Assembly (NCBI GenBank): GCA_022711755.1
Contig: JAKLEA010000013.1
Location: 62,001-126,000, forward strand
Source of the DNA: Planctomycetota bacterium
GTDB taxonomy: Bacteria > Planctomycetota > Brocadiia > SM23-32 > JAKLEA01
Length of the DNA stretch: 64,000 bases
Reading direction: 5' to 3'
The notes under the pieces were generated by a model. It saw only the letters and a list, made by a program, of their open reading frames with translations, did no database searches and was not told the origin of the DNA. Of this stretch, positions 54,340 to 63,207 are shown in pieces (the first letter of the stretch is position 1; every line of letters starts with the position of its first letter). A program made the position numbers and the translations under genes.

Positions 54340-55122
54340 ATGCTCACCCGAAGGATAATACCGTGTCTTGATGTTGACGCCGGGCGCGTCGTCAAGGGCA
54401 CAAGGTTCGTGAACATACGCGATGCCGGCGACCCGGTGGAGGTTGCATGCGAATACGAGAGGCAGGGAGCGGACGAGCTGACCTTCCTCGATATCACGGC
54501 CTCCCACGAGCGCCGTGATACCCTCGTTGACGTCGTGCGAAGGACGGCCCGATGCGCATTCATGCCGCTGACGGTCGGGGGGGGGATACGCGCTACGGAC
54601 GACATCACGAAGATGCTCAATGCCGGCGCGGACAAGGTCAGCGTCAACACGGCGGCCATCCACAATCCGGCGCTGATTGACCAGGGCGCGAAACGGTTCG
54701 GCAGCCAGTGCATAGTTCTTGCCATTGACGCGAAACGCCGGGAAGACCTTCCGCCGGGCGAATTGAAGTGGGACGTCTCGATCTACGGCGGTCGAAAACT
54801 GGTCGGCAGGGACGCCATCGAATGGGCGCGGGAAGGCGAGAACAGGGGGGCGGGGGAGATTCTGCTGACGAGCATGGATTGCGACGGCGTGAAGACCGGA
54901 TATGACATCGAGCTTACGCGCGCCGTCTGCGAGGCGGTCAACATTCCCGTTATCGCGTCAGGCGGGGCCGGGACGCTGGAACACATATACCAGGTTCTGA
55001 CGGACGGAAAGGCGGACGCGGCTCTGGCGGCCTCGATATTCCACTTCGGAGAATACACAATCGGGGAGACGAAACGCTATCTTGCGCAGAGGGGGGTTCC
55101 AGTAAGGCTTGAGGTGGAGTGA
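54340..55122 (+). CDS. hisF: Imidazole glycerol phosphate synthase subunit HisF
   Basis: A 260-residue TIM-barrel cyclase of histidine biosynthesis. It uses ammonia from HisH to make IGP and AICAR. The catalytic Asp residues are in [13 protein letters not shown] (residue 11 region) and in LLTSMDCDG. Phosphate-binding loops VGGGIR and IASGGAGT are present. The start at 54340 matches the family; upstream in-frame sequence overlaps thiG. No other his gene lies in the window, so the gene is uncoupled from a his operon. Confidence 0.96.
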   Translation: MLTRRIIPCLDVDAGRVVKGTRFVNIRDAGDPVEVACEYERQGADELTFLDITASHERRDTLVDVVRRTARCAFMPLTVGGGIRATDDITKMLNAGADKVSVNTAAIHNPALIDQGAKRFGSQCIVLAIDAKRREDLPPGELKWDVSIYGGRKLVGRDAIEWAREGENRGAGEILLTSMDCDGVKTGYDIELTRAVCEAVNIPVIASGGAGTLEHIYQVLTDGKADAALAASIFHFGEYTIGETKRYLAQRGVPVRLEVE

Positions 55123-55176
55123 GCTTGACAGGCGGATTGGATATTCATGCCTGGATTATCTGAAGTAGCCGTTATT

Positions 55177-55341
55177 TCATCGCTTTTGAGTTGAGTCTTG
55201 CAGTCTCTTGAGTTCTTCCGTGCCGCGTTGCCAATATGCCAACTCCTGTTCGCGTGACATACCTTCCGTCTCCCGGCGGACTTTCTCCGCTCCCTTATGC
55301 ATCATCTCGACGCAGTCAAATTTCTTCCGTGGCGTCTTCAT
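55177..55341 (-). CDS. 54-residue protein, putative partner of the PIN protein
   Basis: A small frame on the minus strand, MKTPRKKFDCVEMMHKGAEK at its start, followed by a charged helical region with REQELAYWQRGTEEL. It begins inside the last codons of the PIN gene (26-bp overlap), so it is translationally coupled. The sequence is highly charged and predicted helical. The order is toxin-like first, small protein second. It is similar in feel to short proteins that follow PIN genes in other bacteria; an antitoxin or accessory role is inference. Confidence 0.65.
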   Translation of the reverse strand: MKTPRKKFDCVEMMHKGAEKVRRETEGMSREQELAYWQRGTEELKRLQDSTQKR

Positions 55342-55801
55342 CGGTCATGATCTCCAGTGGCGAATGGATTGATATGTGATGGTATCCTGCCAGAACATTG
55401 ACGGCGTTGTAGAGTTCCATCTTTCGGTAGTGGACGATGTGCCGAAAATTCCAACTCACGATCATCGAACACTCGTTGATGGTGGCTACAGCCACATGTA
55501 ATGCGTCATCGGTCCATTTCCGCGAGACTACTCCAGACTCAATGTAGCGATCTCGCAGGTTTAATGCTTCTTCAGTAATGACTGCAACCGGGCTGGCCAT
55601 TGGAATCATCTCGTCCAGCAATCGCCTGACGTAATCAGGAGCAATTGAGATCTCACGGCGAATTATCTCTGACATGACAAGTTGAAATCGTCCTGAACGG
55701 ACAGCATTGAAAAACTTCTCGCTTGCCGCGCGGAATCCTTCATCGCCTATTCCGCCGTAGACGGACGTATCAGCGTAGACTTTCTCAATTCCTCGATTCA
55801 T
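55316..55801 (-). CDS. PIN-domain protein (putative ribonuclease toxin)
   Basis: A 161-residue protein with a PIN-like layout: V-Y-A-D-T-S near residues 8-13 supplies the first acidic residue. A central E (EIIRREI) and the later W-x-D-D-A-L-H-V-A-V-A segment supply the others; IVSWNFRHIV follows. PIN domains are Mg-dependent RNases, often toxins of type II modules. It overlaps a 54-residue gene downstream. It lies 105 bp behind the MFS gene on the same strand. Confidence 0.75.
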   Translation of the reverse strand: MNRGIEKVYADTSVYGGIGDEGFRAASEKFFNAVRSGRFQLVMSEIIRREISIAPDYVRRLLDEMIPMASPVAVITEEALNLRDRYIESGVVSRKWTDDALHVAVATINECSMIVSWNFRHIVHYRKMELYNAVNVLAGYHHISIHSPLEIMTDEDATEEI

Positions 55802-55906
55802 GGCAGATACTATTATGATACAACCAACGGGATTTCAGGACAAGCGCATGAGCGGCTCCAAAGGTATCACTACGATCACATATAAGACTTACCTCTTTGT
55901 TTGGCA

Positions 55907-57091
55907 TCACTGTTTCCCCGCCGTCTTGCGCAGCGCGGTCAGGCATATTGCGACGGCGCTGAGGAAGCCGACGGCGCACAGGAATGAGTATCTCAGGCTT
56001 ATTACCGGCGAGTCGGCGGCCGCGCCGATGATTTTAGGGCCAAGCGCGGCGCCGATTCCACCTGCCGACGCGGCCAGGTTCATCGCAGCCCCAACGTTCT
56101 TCGGAAAATGCCTCGGAATCTGGGCGAAAAGCGTCGGGAACATGCCGGATATTGACAGCCCATAAATTCCGACGCATGCCGCCGCGACGGGGAAATTGTC
56201 TGTGAGAGTGAAAATCAGGATCGTAATCGTTCCCATAACGCAGGAAACGAATACCGGGGCGTTATCGCCGAATCGCTTGACGGAGGGAATATAGACGGCG
56301 CGTCCCGCCGCCATGCCGATCCAGAACAGTGTGACAATGAAGGCGGTCTGGCCCTGCGTTTTGTCGAATCTTGCGCGCAGATATGAGTCCATGAAGGTGC
56401 ATGGGCCGACCTCCGCCGCGACGTAGAAGACTAGGCAGAGATAAATGAGAACAAATCTCCCATCGCGGAGATAGGAAAACAGACTGATGAAGGAGAACGT
56501 TCCTTTCTGTTCATTATGCGGGACTCTTCCCAGCGTGGTGAGGACAATGCCGAGGACGCCGAAAGCGCCAAGTGAGGTGTAATTGAGACCCCAGCCCCCG
56601 AAAGAAACCATCAGGCTTGCGTATGACGGCCCGGCTATGGCGGCGACGGCGAAGAACGCCTGTGAGATATTCAGGTATTTTGCGCTTTCCGAGGGATACA
56701 TCTCGCTCAGCAGCGACGACGCGCAACCCTGCATGATTCCGCATCCGAAGCCCGCGCCGAACAGCGCCGTTATTGCGAAGAAGTATCCGCGCGGAAGGGA
56801 TGCGCTGACGCCCAGCAGCGTGACGCTCAACGTGTAGACGATGTAGCCGAATAAAACCAGCGAACGTTTGCTTACTTTCTCTGAAAGGTAGCTCGAAAGC
56901 AGCAGACAGCCTGTAAAGCTGAGATAGAAGCAGAAGTTGAGATCGGCCTTCTGTGATTCGTTCAGGCCGAACGTGGCGGCGATATCCGCGACGGTCTTCT
57001 GGAAGCCGATGATGAAAAGCCCGAAGGAGAAAAGCCCCATGCAGCAGGCAAGAGTCATCAATCTTATTTGATTTCGACCGACGGAGATCAA
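55907..57091 (-). CDS. Major facilitator superfamily transporter
   Basis: A 394-residue protein with 12 predicted hydrophobic helices. N-terminal helices include MTLACCMGLFSFGLFIIGF. A loop between helices 2 and 3 reads LSEKVSKRSLVLFG, fitting the MFS G-x3-D/E-R-x-G region in degenerate form. Its start is TTG at 57091, or ATG at 57058. It is the last of a minus-strand group with two ceramidase-like enzymes and a DegT aminotransferase and could move their substrate or product. The substrate is unknown. A 153-bp gap separates it from the preceding gene. Confidence 0.85.
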   Translation of the reverse strand: MISVGRNQIRLMTLACCMGLFSFGLFIIGFQKTVADIAATFGLNESQKADLNFCFYLSFTGCLLLSSYLSEKVSKRSLVLFGYIVYTLSVTLLGVSASLPRGYFFAITALFGAGFGCGIMQGCASSLLSEMYPSESAKYLNISQAFFAVAAIAGPSYASLMVSFGGWGLNYTSLGAFGVLGIVLTTLGRVPHNEQKGTFSFISLFSYLRDGRFVLIYLCLVFYVAAEVGPCTFMDSYLRARFDKTQGQTAFIVTLFWIGMAAGRAVYIPSVKRFGDNAPVFVSCVMGTITILIFTLTDNFPVAAACVGIYGLSISGMFPTLFAQIPRHFPKNVGAAMNLAASAGGIGAALGPKIIGAAADSPVISLRYSFLCAVGFLSAVAICLTALRKTAGKQ

Positions 57092-57244
57092 TTCCGAGTC
57101 TGGAGGATTAGTTGTGTTTGGAAGGTTTTTGATTTCAATCTCCGGGACAGGCTCAAGGCTCAGTGATGCGGATCAGCGGGTTCAATTTGAAGATTCCATA
57201 TCACGAAAATCCGACAGGTCAACGCGCCCGTCAAGTGTCGAGCG

Positions 57245-58525
57245 CTAACTACCCGCCCTGCATTTTCTTATCAAGTTGATCGCCGTTTCCGCGAGGATGT
57301 CGCCCGCTTCCGGGGCCATGCGGCTGTGCGCCGCGAAGGTGGTCTCATACCCCCCCCGCTTGAAGGCTTCTTTATGAGGCACGTATCCCACCATGCCGTT
57401 GGCGTGGCTGACGACCAGCGCATTCGCGGGATATGCGCCTTCTTTGATCTTCAGGCCGTTTTCGCTGAAATATTCGGCGGGTATTCCGACGAAGGCGTAA
57501 TTGTCAAGGAGAAGGGCCTGAACCTCGGCTGGCTGGGTTTTGCGCTCCTCGATTCGTTTCAGAAGCGCGTCCATCCCGCGCCCGTAGACGGTCCCGTCTG
57601 CGAAGCGTTGCGCGCCGGGGATCAGGCCGGCGATTTCAGCATCCCCGACTTTACGATAGGGAAGCTGGATTGTCTCCGATGCTGTTCCGAGATTGACACT
57701 GCCGGAGTATTCCATTTTCTCAAGGACGCGGGAAAGATCGTCGGCCAGCATGAGTCCGACCTCGTCAATCTCCTTGGTTGCGCCGCCGTGGGAGCGGTCA
57801 TAGGTCGTGATGTTGCCGCATGCCCCGTTGAGGAAGAGCGCGAACGGGCATCCGCGCTGTTTCATCAGGCGATCCAGCACGCCGGGGAAACCTGCCGAGA
57901 GCGCGCCGCCGCCGCCGTTGTGCGCGGGATGGCAGGCGAAGTTCACCACGCTCCCGATCAATTCGCCCGACTTCTTTCGCGCGGCGATGACGAAGAATTC
58001 GGGGTCAACAGGACCTTCCACGTAGAGCGCCTCGCCGTCCTCGAAGCGACCGTGTGTTCGTGTGGTTCCGTTGCGCATGACGACGCGACGGTCGAATCCG
58101 ACGTTGAACTCGAAAAACCGTCCGAAACCTATTTCCGCCTCGCATGAGCTTTCCAGCGCGCGTCCGAAAGCGTCAACGACCTTTGCGGTCATCGTCTCGA
58201 TGTACGCCTCATCGCGGGGAACGTCGCCGCAGTTGGCCACCGGCGGACCGGCGTGATTGTGAGTCGCTGCGACCATGATGTTTGCACCCGGGAAACCGTA
58301 ACGTGCTTGAACACGATTGCGTATATCATTGACCTGCGTCCAGCGGATGCTGAGGGTGTCAAGCTGGATGAAGGCGATTCTTTCGCGTTCGTTTGCGATG
58401 ACGGCGATACGCGCAAAGAGGGGATCGAGTACGTGGTCGCTGATAACCTCTTTGAGCATTCCAATTTTGCGGATGCCGACCGGCGGGGTGATGTCCGCCT
58501 CGGCAAAACCTATTCTGATGCTCAT
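57245..58525 (-). CDS. Neutral ceramidase-like hydrolase, paralogue B
   Basis: A 426-residue protein of the neutral/alkaline non-lysosomal ceramidase N-terminal family (PF04734), shorter than true ceramidases (~650 residues) since the C-terminal domain is missing. The start A-D-I-T-P-P, the zinc-region motif T-H-N-H-A-G-P, and NFACHPAHNGGG are typical. No signal peptide is seen, so it is probably cytosolic. It overlaps paralogue A by ATGA. In this family similar short members occur in sugar and inositol gene clusters; the amide substrate is unknown. The motif QLDTLSIRWTQVNDIR is identical in both paralogues. Confidence 0.85.
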   Translation of the reverse strand: MSIRIGFAEADITPPVGIRKIGMLKEVISDHVLDPLFARIAVIANERERIAFIQLDTLSIRWTQVNDIRNRVQARYGFPGANIMVAATHNHAGPPVANCGDVPRDEAYIETMTAKVVDAFGRALESSCEAEIGFGRFFEFNVGFDRRVVMRNGTTRTHGRFEDGEALYVEGPVDPEFFVIAARKKSGELIGSVVNFACHPAHNGGGGALSAGFPGVLDRLMKQRGCPFALFLNGACGNITTYDRSHGGATKEIDEVGLMLADDLSRVLEKMEYSGSVNLGTASETIQLPYRKVGDAEIAGLIPGAQRFADGTVYGRGMDALLKRIEERKTQPAEVQALLLDNYAFVGIPAEYFSENGLKIKEGAYPANALVVSHANGMVGYVPHKEAFKRGGYETTFAAHSRMAPEAGDILAETAINLIRKCRAGS

Positions 58526-59802
58526 GTGGCTTGCTCCCGGTTTCTGATGAGTCCGATCGCCGCGTCGGCCATGATGTCGCCGGCTTCGGGGGCCATGCGG
58601 CTGCTGGCGCAGAAGGTCGTCTCATAACCGCCGCGTTTAAAGGCCTGCCTTGTCGGCACGTATCCGACCATGCCGTTGGCGTGGGCGACTACGAGGGCAT
58701 GCGCCGGACGGCTCTCCTCCTTGATGCGCAACCCGTGCTCAACGAAGTATTCGGCGGGGATGCCGATCAACGCGTATTCGTCCATGCAGAGAGCCTGGAC
58801 TTCCGCCGGCTGGGTCTTGCGTTCGCGGATTCGTTCCACCGTGGGCGGGATCATGGCGTCGTAGAGCTTCGGGTCAACGAAGCGCTGCGCGCCGAATGCA
58901 GTTCCGTTGATCTGAGCCTCGGTAATCTCCCGATAGGGGAGTTGGACGGTCGTCGTGACAGATCCGATCTTCAGGTCTTTCCTGAAAGCGGCTTTGCCCA
59001 GTGCGGCAAATGCGTCGTCGGCCAGGATTGCGCCCATTTCCTCAATGGTCTTGCTTGCGCCGCCGCGAACGGGATCGGCGTGGTGAACGTTTCCACAAGC
59101 GCCGTTCAGGAAGATGGTATAGGGGCATCCGCGCCGGGCCATCTCCCGTCGCAGCGCGCCCGGGTATCCGGCTGAAATCACAGTTTCGCCTCCCATGTGC
59201 GTCGGGTGGCACGTGAAGTTTATGATCGAACCAAGCAGCTTCCCGCCGGCGTCGCGCGCTGCGATGACAGCGACCTCGGGGTCAATGGGGCCTTCCAGAT
59301 AAAGCGCGTCCGGATCGTTAAATGTGCCGTGGGTTTTGACTGTTCCGTCGCGCATGACGACGCGGCGGTTGAATGCGATATCAAACTCGGCGCGATATCC
59401 GAATGCCATTTCCGCGTCGCGCACTGACTCCAGCGCCGAACCGAATGCGTCAACTACCTTGTTGACGGTTGTTTCGATGTAGGCGTCATCGCGCCGGACG
59501 ACGCCGGCGGAGGAGATCGCCGGGCCGGCGTGATTATGCGTTCCGCAGACCATGACGCTGCCGCCGGGGAAGCCGTAGCGCGATTCGACGCGACTGCGGA
59601 TGTCATTGACCTGAGTCCAGCGGATGCTGAGCGTGTCGAGCTGGACTAATGCGATGCGATTGTCGCCGGATTCAATGACGGCGACGTTTGCCGTCAGGGG
59701 ATCGAGGATTTTCTCGGCGATGATGAGCTTGAGCCAGCCGATACGGCGCGCGCCAAGCGGCGGCGTGATGTCAACGGATGAGAATCCAACCTTGATAGCC
59801 AT
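58522..59802 (-). CDS. Neutral ceramidase-like hydrolase, paralogue A
   Basis: A 426-residue protein of exactly the same length as paralogue B and clearly its duplicate. It shares DITPPLGARRIG-like start, THNHAGP, and NFTCHPTHMGGE. The C-terminal segments AHANGMVGYVPT, FKRGGYETTF and RMAPEAGD correspond to those of B. The ATG follows AGGGAAATACC. It lies 21 bp behind the DegT aminotransferase gene, so the group is one operon. Divergence between A and B in the middle third suggests different substrates or a heteromer. Confidence 0.85.
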   Translation of the reverse strand: MAIKVGFSSVDITPPLGARRIGWLKLIIAEKILDPLTANVAVIESGDNRIALVQLDTLSIRWTQVNDIRSRVESRYGFPGGSVMVCGTHNHAGPAISSAGVVRRDDAYIETTVNKVVDAFGSALESVRDAEMAFGYRAEFDIAFNRRVVMRDGTVKTHGTFNDPDALYLEGPIDPEVAVIAARDAGGKLLGSIINFTCHPTHMGGETVISAGYPGALRREMARRGCPYTIFLNGACGNVHHADPVRGGASKTIEEMGAILADDAFAALGKAAFRKDLKIGSVTTTVQLPYREITEAQINGTAFGAQRFVDPKLYDAMIPPTVERIRERKTQPAEVQALCMDEYALIGIPAEYFVEHGLRIKEESRPAHALVVAHANGMVGYVPTRQAFKRGGYETTFCASSRMAPEAGDIMADAAIGLIRNREQAT

Positions 59803-59823
59803 GGTATTTCCCTGTGGCGTTTG

Positions 59824-61083
59824 TCATGAGATTTGATCCGCGTTCTCCATGACCTTTCTGATTCCCGACGCCGTGAGTTCGACCTCCCGCGCGCCGTTCG
59901 GACAGCGCAGGGGAGTGGTCATGCCGGTGTGGGAATCGCAGTGCCTTTGCGATTCCGGGAAGAGTTCCGGCGAATAGTCCACCGGGCGGGCGTGGGGGCA
60001 ACTCCATGGGCAACCCTTGCCGTAGCCGTTCCTGGCCTGGAAGACGGTCATCTCCGGGAGGATGAAGGATTGCCAGACGCCGGTCTGGACTCCCTCGGCC
60101 TGCATTGCGCGGACCAGCTTGTCCCGGAAACTCCTCGGTTCGTCCGCGCAGCCCAGCGCGGCCATGTCGAAGCGGATGGTGTAGTTGTACCAGTTATGCT
60201 CGAATCCTTCCGGCGCTGTCGGCAGAATGAGGGCTGGCGTTCCGGCGAGGCAATCCGACATGCGACGGGCGTTCTCCTTTTGAATGGCAAGGTAGTGATC
60301 CAGTTTGGTCAGTTGCGCCCGACCGAATGCCGCCGCAAGGTCGCTGTTTCGGTACATCCATCCCATCGCGTAGACGTGGTAGTCGCGATTCTCGGAGGGC
60401 TTCCGGGTTTCTCCGAAAGAACGCAGAGAGTTGGCCTTCTCGACCATTTCGTCGTTGTCGGTAACGAACATTCCCCCTTCGCCCGCGGAGAGGCATTTGT
60501 TCTGGTTGAAGCTGAAGGCCGCGCAGTGGCCGATGGTTCCAACCTTGCGTCCTTTGAATCTCGCGCCGTGCGCCTGGCAGCAGTCCTCGATCACCTTCAG
60601 CCCGCGTCGCCGGGCGATATCCATGACTTTATCCATGTCAACGGGCAGGCCGTGAAGATGCACGACGATGATGGCGCGGGTCCTGTCGCTGATCGCGGCT
60701 TCAATCCTGTCCGGCGCGATGTTCATGGTATCAAAGTCAATGTCCACGAAGACGGGGATGCAGTTGTGCTGCATGATGCAGGTGGCGGAGGAGGACCAGG
60801 AATAGGCGGTCGTGATGACCTCGTCCCCGGTTCCGCAGTCGCACGCCACGAGCGCCATGTGCAGGGCGGCGGTTCCGGAATTGGTCGTCAGCGCGTGCCT
60901 GTTCCCGTTCCAGGCGGCGAACTCGTCCTGGAACGCGATGCAGTTGGGGCCGAAGGCGTGGTTGGAGCCTTCGAGGGATGCCATCACCATGCGTCGGTCT
61001 GTTTCGTCAACGGGCGGCCAGTTTCTGATTGATCCGTCCGGGACGGCCTTCGGTCCGCCGAGGATTGCCGGTTTTTCACTCAT
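59824..61083 (-). CDS. DegT/DnrJ/EryC1/StrS-family aminotransferase
   Basis: A 419-residue PLP-dependent protein of the sugar aminotransferase family. The N-terminal part has TNSGTAALHMAL (PLP phosphate region), the middle VIEDCCQAHGA and the active-site segment AFSFNQNKCLSAGEGG with the PLP Lys. The ATG at 61083 fits the family start (MSEKPAILGGP); upstream in-frame sequence has no similarity and overlaps a palindromic element. Members aminate keto-sugars or keto-inositols. Combined with two ceramidase-like hydrolases, this suggests metabolism of an amino-sugar or aminocyclitol (inference). Confidence 0.9.
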   Translation of the reverse strand: MSEKPAILGGPKAVPDGSIRNWPPVDETDRRMVMASLEGSNHAFGPNCIAFQDEFAAWNGNRHALTTNSGTAALHMALVACDCGTGDEVITTAYSWSSSATCIMQHNCIPVFVDIDFDTMNIAPDRIEAAISDRTRAIIVVHLHGLPVDMDKVMDIARRRGLKVIEDCCQAHGARFKGRKVGTIGHCAAFSFNQNKCLSAGEGGMFVTDNDEMVEKANSLRSFGETRKPSENRDYHVYAMGWMYRNSDLAAAFGRAQLTKLDHYLAIQKENARRMSDCLAGTPALILPTAPEGFEHNWYNYTIRFDMAALGCADEPRSFRDKLVRAMQAEGVQTGVWQSFILPEMTVFQARNGYGKGCPWSCPHARPVDYSPELFPESQRHCDSHTGMTTPLRCPNGAREVELTASGIRKVMENADQIS

Positions 61084-61500
61084 GTTGCCCTCTGGGGTTG
61101 TTTGACAGTCAAGTGAAACTACCACATGACGGGTGGTTTTGGAATAGGCCGATGAACTTGGAACTGCGCGGCTCAGGTGTGACAATTTAGAGTGAACGGC
61201 GAAGTGATTCGCCGGCAGTCGCGCATGGACCGCATTCCACCTGGAACTTCCTTCTCCTCCGCATGTGTTTAGCGTCAAATTTCGTGATGGCGATTCTTGC
61301 GCGTTTGCCCGTCCGGGCGGGTTTCTTCCCGCCAGAACATTCATTCTTCCCTCTCCCTCGGGAGAGGGTGGCGTGCCATATGGCGCGACGGGTGAGGGGA
61401 CGGAAACCAATCCTTCTTTTCTCCCCTCATCCATCGTTTCCTTGCGGACGCGCCACCTTCTCCCGGCGGGAGAAGGAAAGGCGCAAAGAACGGCGCTGGC
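61084..61500. other. Intergenic region with a palindromic element
   Basis: About 420 bp between the DegT gene (leftward) and the RHS frame (rightward). It contains the MITE-like element at 61349-61476. A leader with AGAGGGCAAC precedes the DegT start. No gene is supported. Confidence 0.4.
61349..61476. repeat. MITE-like element, 128 bp, with self-palindromic ends
   Basis: The left end, CCCTCTCCC-TC-GGGAGAGGG (61349-61368), is itself a 9-bp hairpin and continues with TGGCG. The right end, CGCCA then CCTTCTCCC-GGC-GGGAGAAGG (61456-61476), is the inverted counterpart. The two ends form ~25-bp terminal inverted repeats with few mismatches. No coding capacity; it ends 25 bp before the RHS frame. 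Confidence 0.7.
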
Positions 61501-63207
61501 ATGATATACAATAACCTCTCGCTCTTATCGGTCGTACCGGCGTCCACTCTGGCGTGTCACACCCAACGGGCGCTGTCACGCCGTTTTTGGACTTTCCCCG
61601 CTTTCCCGCCCCTTGTAGAATACCTGTACGATGCGCTGGGCAGGAGAGTGGCAAAGATCATGTACGATCAGGAAACATACGGCGCCCCCGAAATCCACGT
61701 CGCCGACGACAACTGGCGGCTCCTGGAAGTCTACAAGGGGGAGTGGACGGCCCCGCTGACCCGTTGCGTTGACGGCGCGGGCATTGACGACCATCTCATG
61801 ATCGAACGTGACGCCAACGCCGACGGCGACTTCTCCGACGGCGACCGTTGGTACTTCTGCGCGGACGACCTTGGGAGCACGGCCCGCCTGGTCAAGCAGG
61901 TCGAGGGGCCGATTTCCCCCACCCCGTCGGTCAACTACGCCCCCTACGGCCTGCCGCAGATCGCGGTGGACCAGGGGATGCCCCTCTTCGCGGGCATGGC
62001 GTGGGACCCGGAGACCGGGCTTTACTACTGCCGCAACCGCTTCTATCACCCGCAACTGGGCCGCTTCCTCTCCCCCGACCCGAAAGTCGCCCCGCAGGGC
62101 GCGCCGTCGCCCCAAGGCGACGCGCAGCGACGGCTCGCGCGGCTCAACCCCGCATCCTCCCTCTACGCCTACCCCGCCGGTCGTCCGGGCTACTTCACAG
62201 ACCCCCTGGGCCTTGACGAGGACTGCGGCTGCAAGGGCGGCAACGCCGGCGCAACCTCCCCAAACGCGGCAGGCGGCGGATCAGACGGTGGAACAACCTC
62301 TTCCGATGACGACGACAATCCTAATGTCGTTGAGACTACAGCAAATATTATACAAAAGATTCTGGAGTGGGAACCTCTTCCACGGTTCCCTGGAACTAGC
62401 GATCCGGCACTGAATCTGCTGAACGTTCGAGCGGTGCCAAGCTACGAGCCAACGAACTTCGAACGCGAGACAAATAAACTGTTGCAGGAGATGGTGAATT
62501 TTAAATGGCAGAGCATACTCGACCGTGCTCAGAAAGGCGACCTGACTGCTGCTGAGGCATTGGCACTGATGTTCGATGCGGCGTCAAATGCTGATGCAAA
62601 GACTACCGTGAAGCAACTCCTGGAGTGGCTGGATAGAGGTAAGCCAGGGGATGGCAGGTGGAGTGAGAAATCATGGTTTGGACTTCCATGGCCAAAAAAC
62701 GCGAAAGGTGATGTGATAAGAGATAGTGATGGGATACCGGTACCAACCGCTGGCGACTCGGGTTTCCTGCCACAGTTTCAAGACTCGTGGAAATGGCCCT
62801 CGAGTTCAAACCAGTCGGCTCATTTTCTTACGGCTGTTGAGGTCGATTTACTATATCCATGGTACTATCCTATGCTCGTCAGAGAGTGGGCGAAATATGG
62901 CCATGAGATGGAAGCCGACTTCTCCGGCAGATCGCGTTTCTACCAGGCTTGCCTTGGTATGGGAGCATGGTATGGGCAATGGGGCGCGGTGTTTACAGAG
63001 TTTGGTCCACCTTACTTCTTCGAGGACATTGATTCTTGGAAATGGAATTCGATCGGTAGCGGAAGGGGCAATAGCTATGCAGACGTATTACTCACGATGC
63101 AAGGAAGTGATTTGGCGGACATGATTAAGAACGGGGAGATCAAGACTTCAAAACAGATAGCCGATTGGATACGAAAGCACCTGTCCGATGGTACTACAAA
63201 ACCATGA
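61501..63207 (+). CDS. 5'-truncated RHS-repeat protein: core end plus variable C-terminal domain
   Basis: A 568-residue frame. From residue ~38 it shows the end of an RHS shell: VEYLYDALGRRVAK, then the core motifs GLYYCRNRFYHPQLGRFLSPDP and GYFTDPLGL (~residues 175-240). After a Gly/Ser/Asp-rich linker comes a variable tip of about 310 residues containing SNQSAHFLTAVEV, KYGHEMEAD and GNSYADVLL. The N-terminal shell of an RHS protein (usually >1000 residues) and any export signal are missing, so this may be an orphan tip or a pseudogene. GC content drops from about 62.3 kb. The tip is unassigned; a toxin role is inferred from RHS architecture. Confidence 0.75.
   Translation: MIYNNLSLLSVVPASTLACHTQRALSRRFWTFPAFPPLVEYLYDALGRRVAKIMYDQETYGAPEIHVADDNWRLLEVYKGEWTAPLTRCVDGAGIDDHLMIERDANADGDFSDGDRWYFCADDLGSTARLVKQVEGPISPTPSVNYAPYGLPQIAVDQGMPLFAGMAWDPETGLYYCRNRFYHPQLGRFLSPDPKVAPQGAPSPQGDAQRRLARLNPASSLYAYPAGRPGYFTDPLGLDEDCGCKGGNAGATSPNAAGGGSDGGTTSSDDDDNPNVVETTANIIQKILEWEPLPRFPGTSDPALNLLNVRAVPSYEPTNFERETNKLLQEMVNFKWQSILDRAQKGDLTAAEALALMFDAASNADAKTTVKQLLEWLDRGKPGDGRWSEKSWFGLPWPKNAKGDVIRDSDGIPVPTAGDSGFLPQFQDSWKWPSSSNQSAHFLTAVEVDLLYPWYYPMLVREWAKYGHEMEADFSGRSRFYQACLGMGAWYGQWGAVFTEFGPPYFFEDIDSWKWNSIGSGRGNSYADVLLTMQGSDLADMIKNGEIKTSKQIADWIRKHLSDGTTKP

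Noticed and set aside
59833..61032. 399-codon frame opposite the DegT aminotransferase gene
   Set aside because: Antisense shadow of a well-supported enzyme; low-complexity composition and no recognisable domain.
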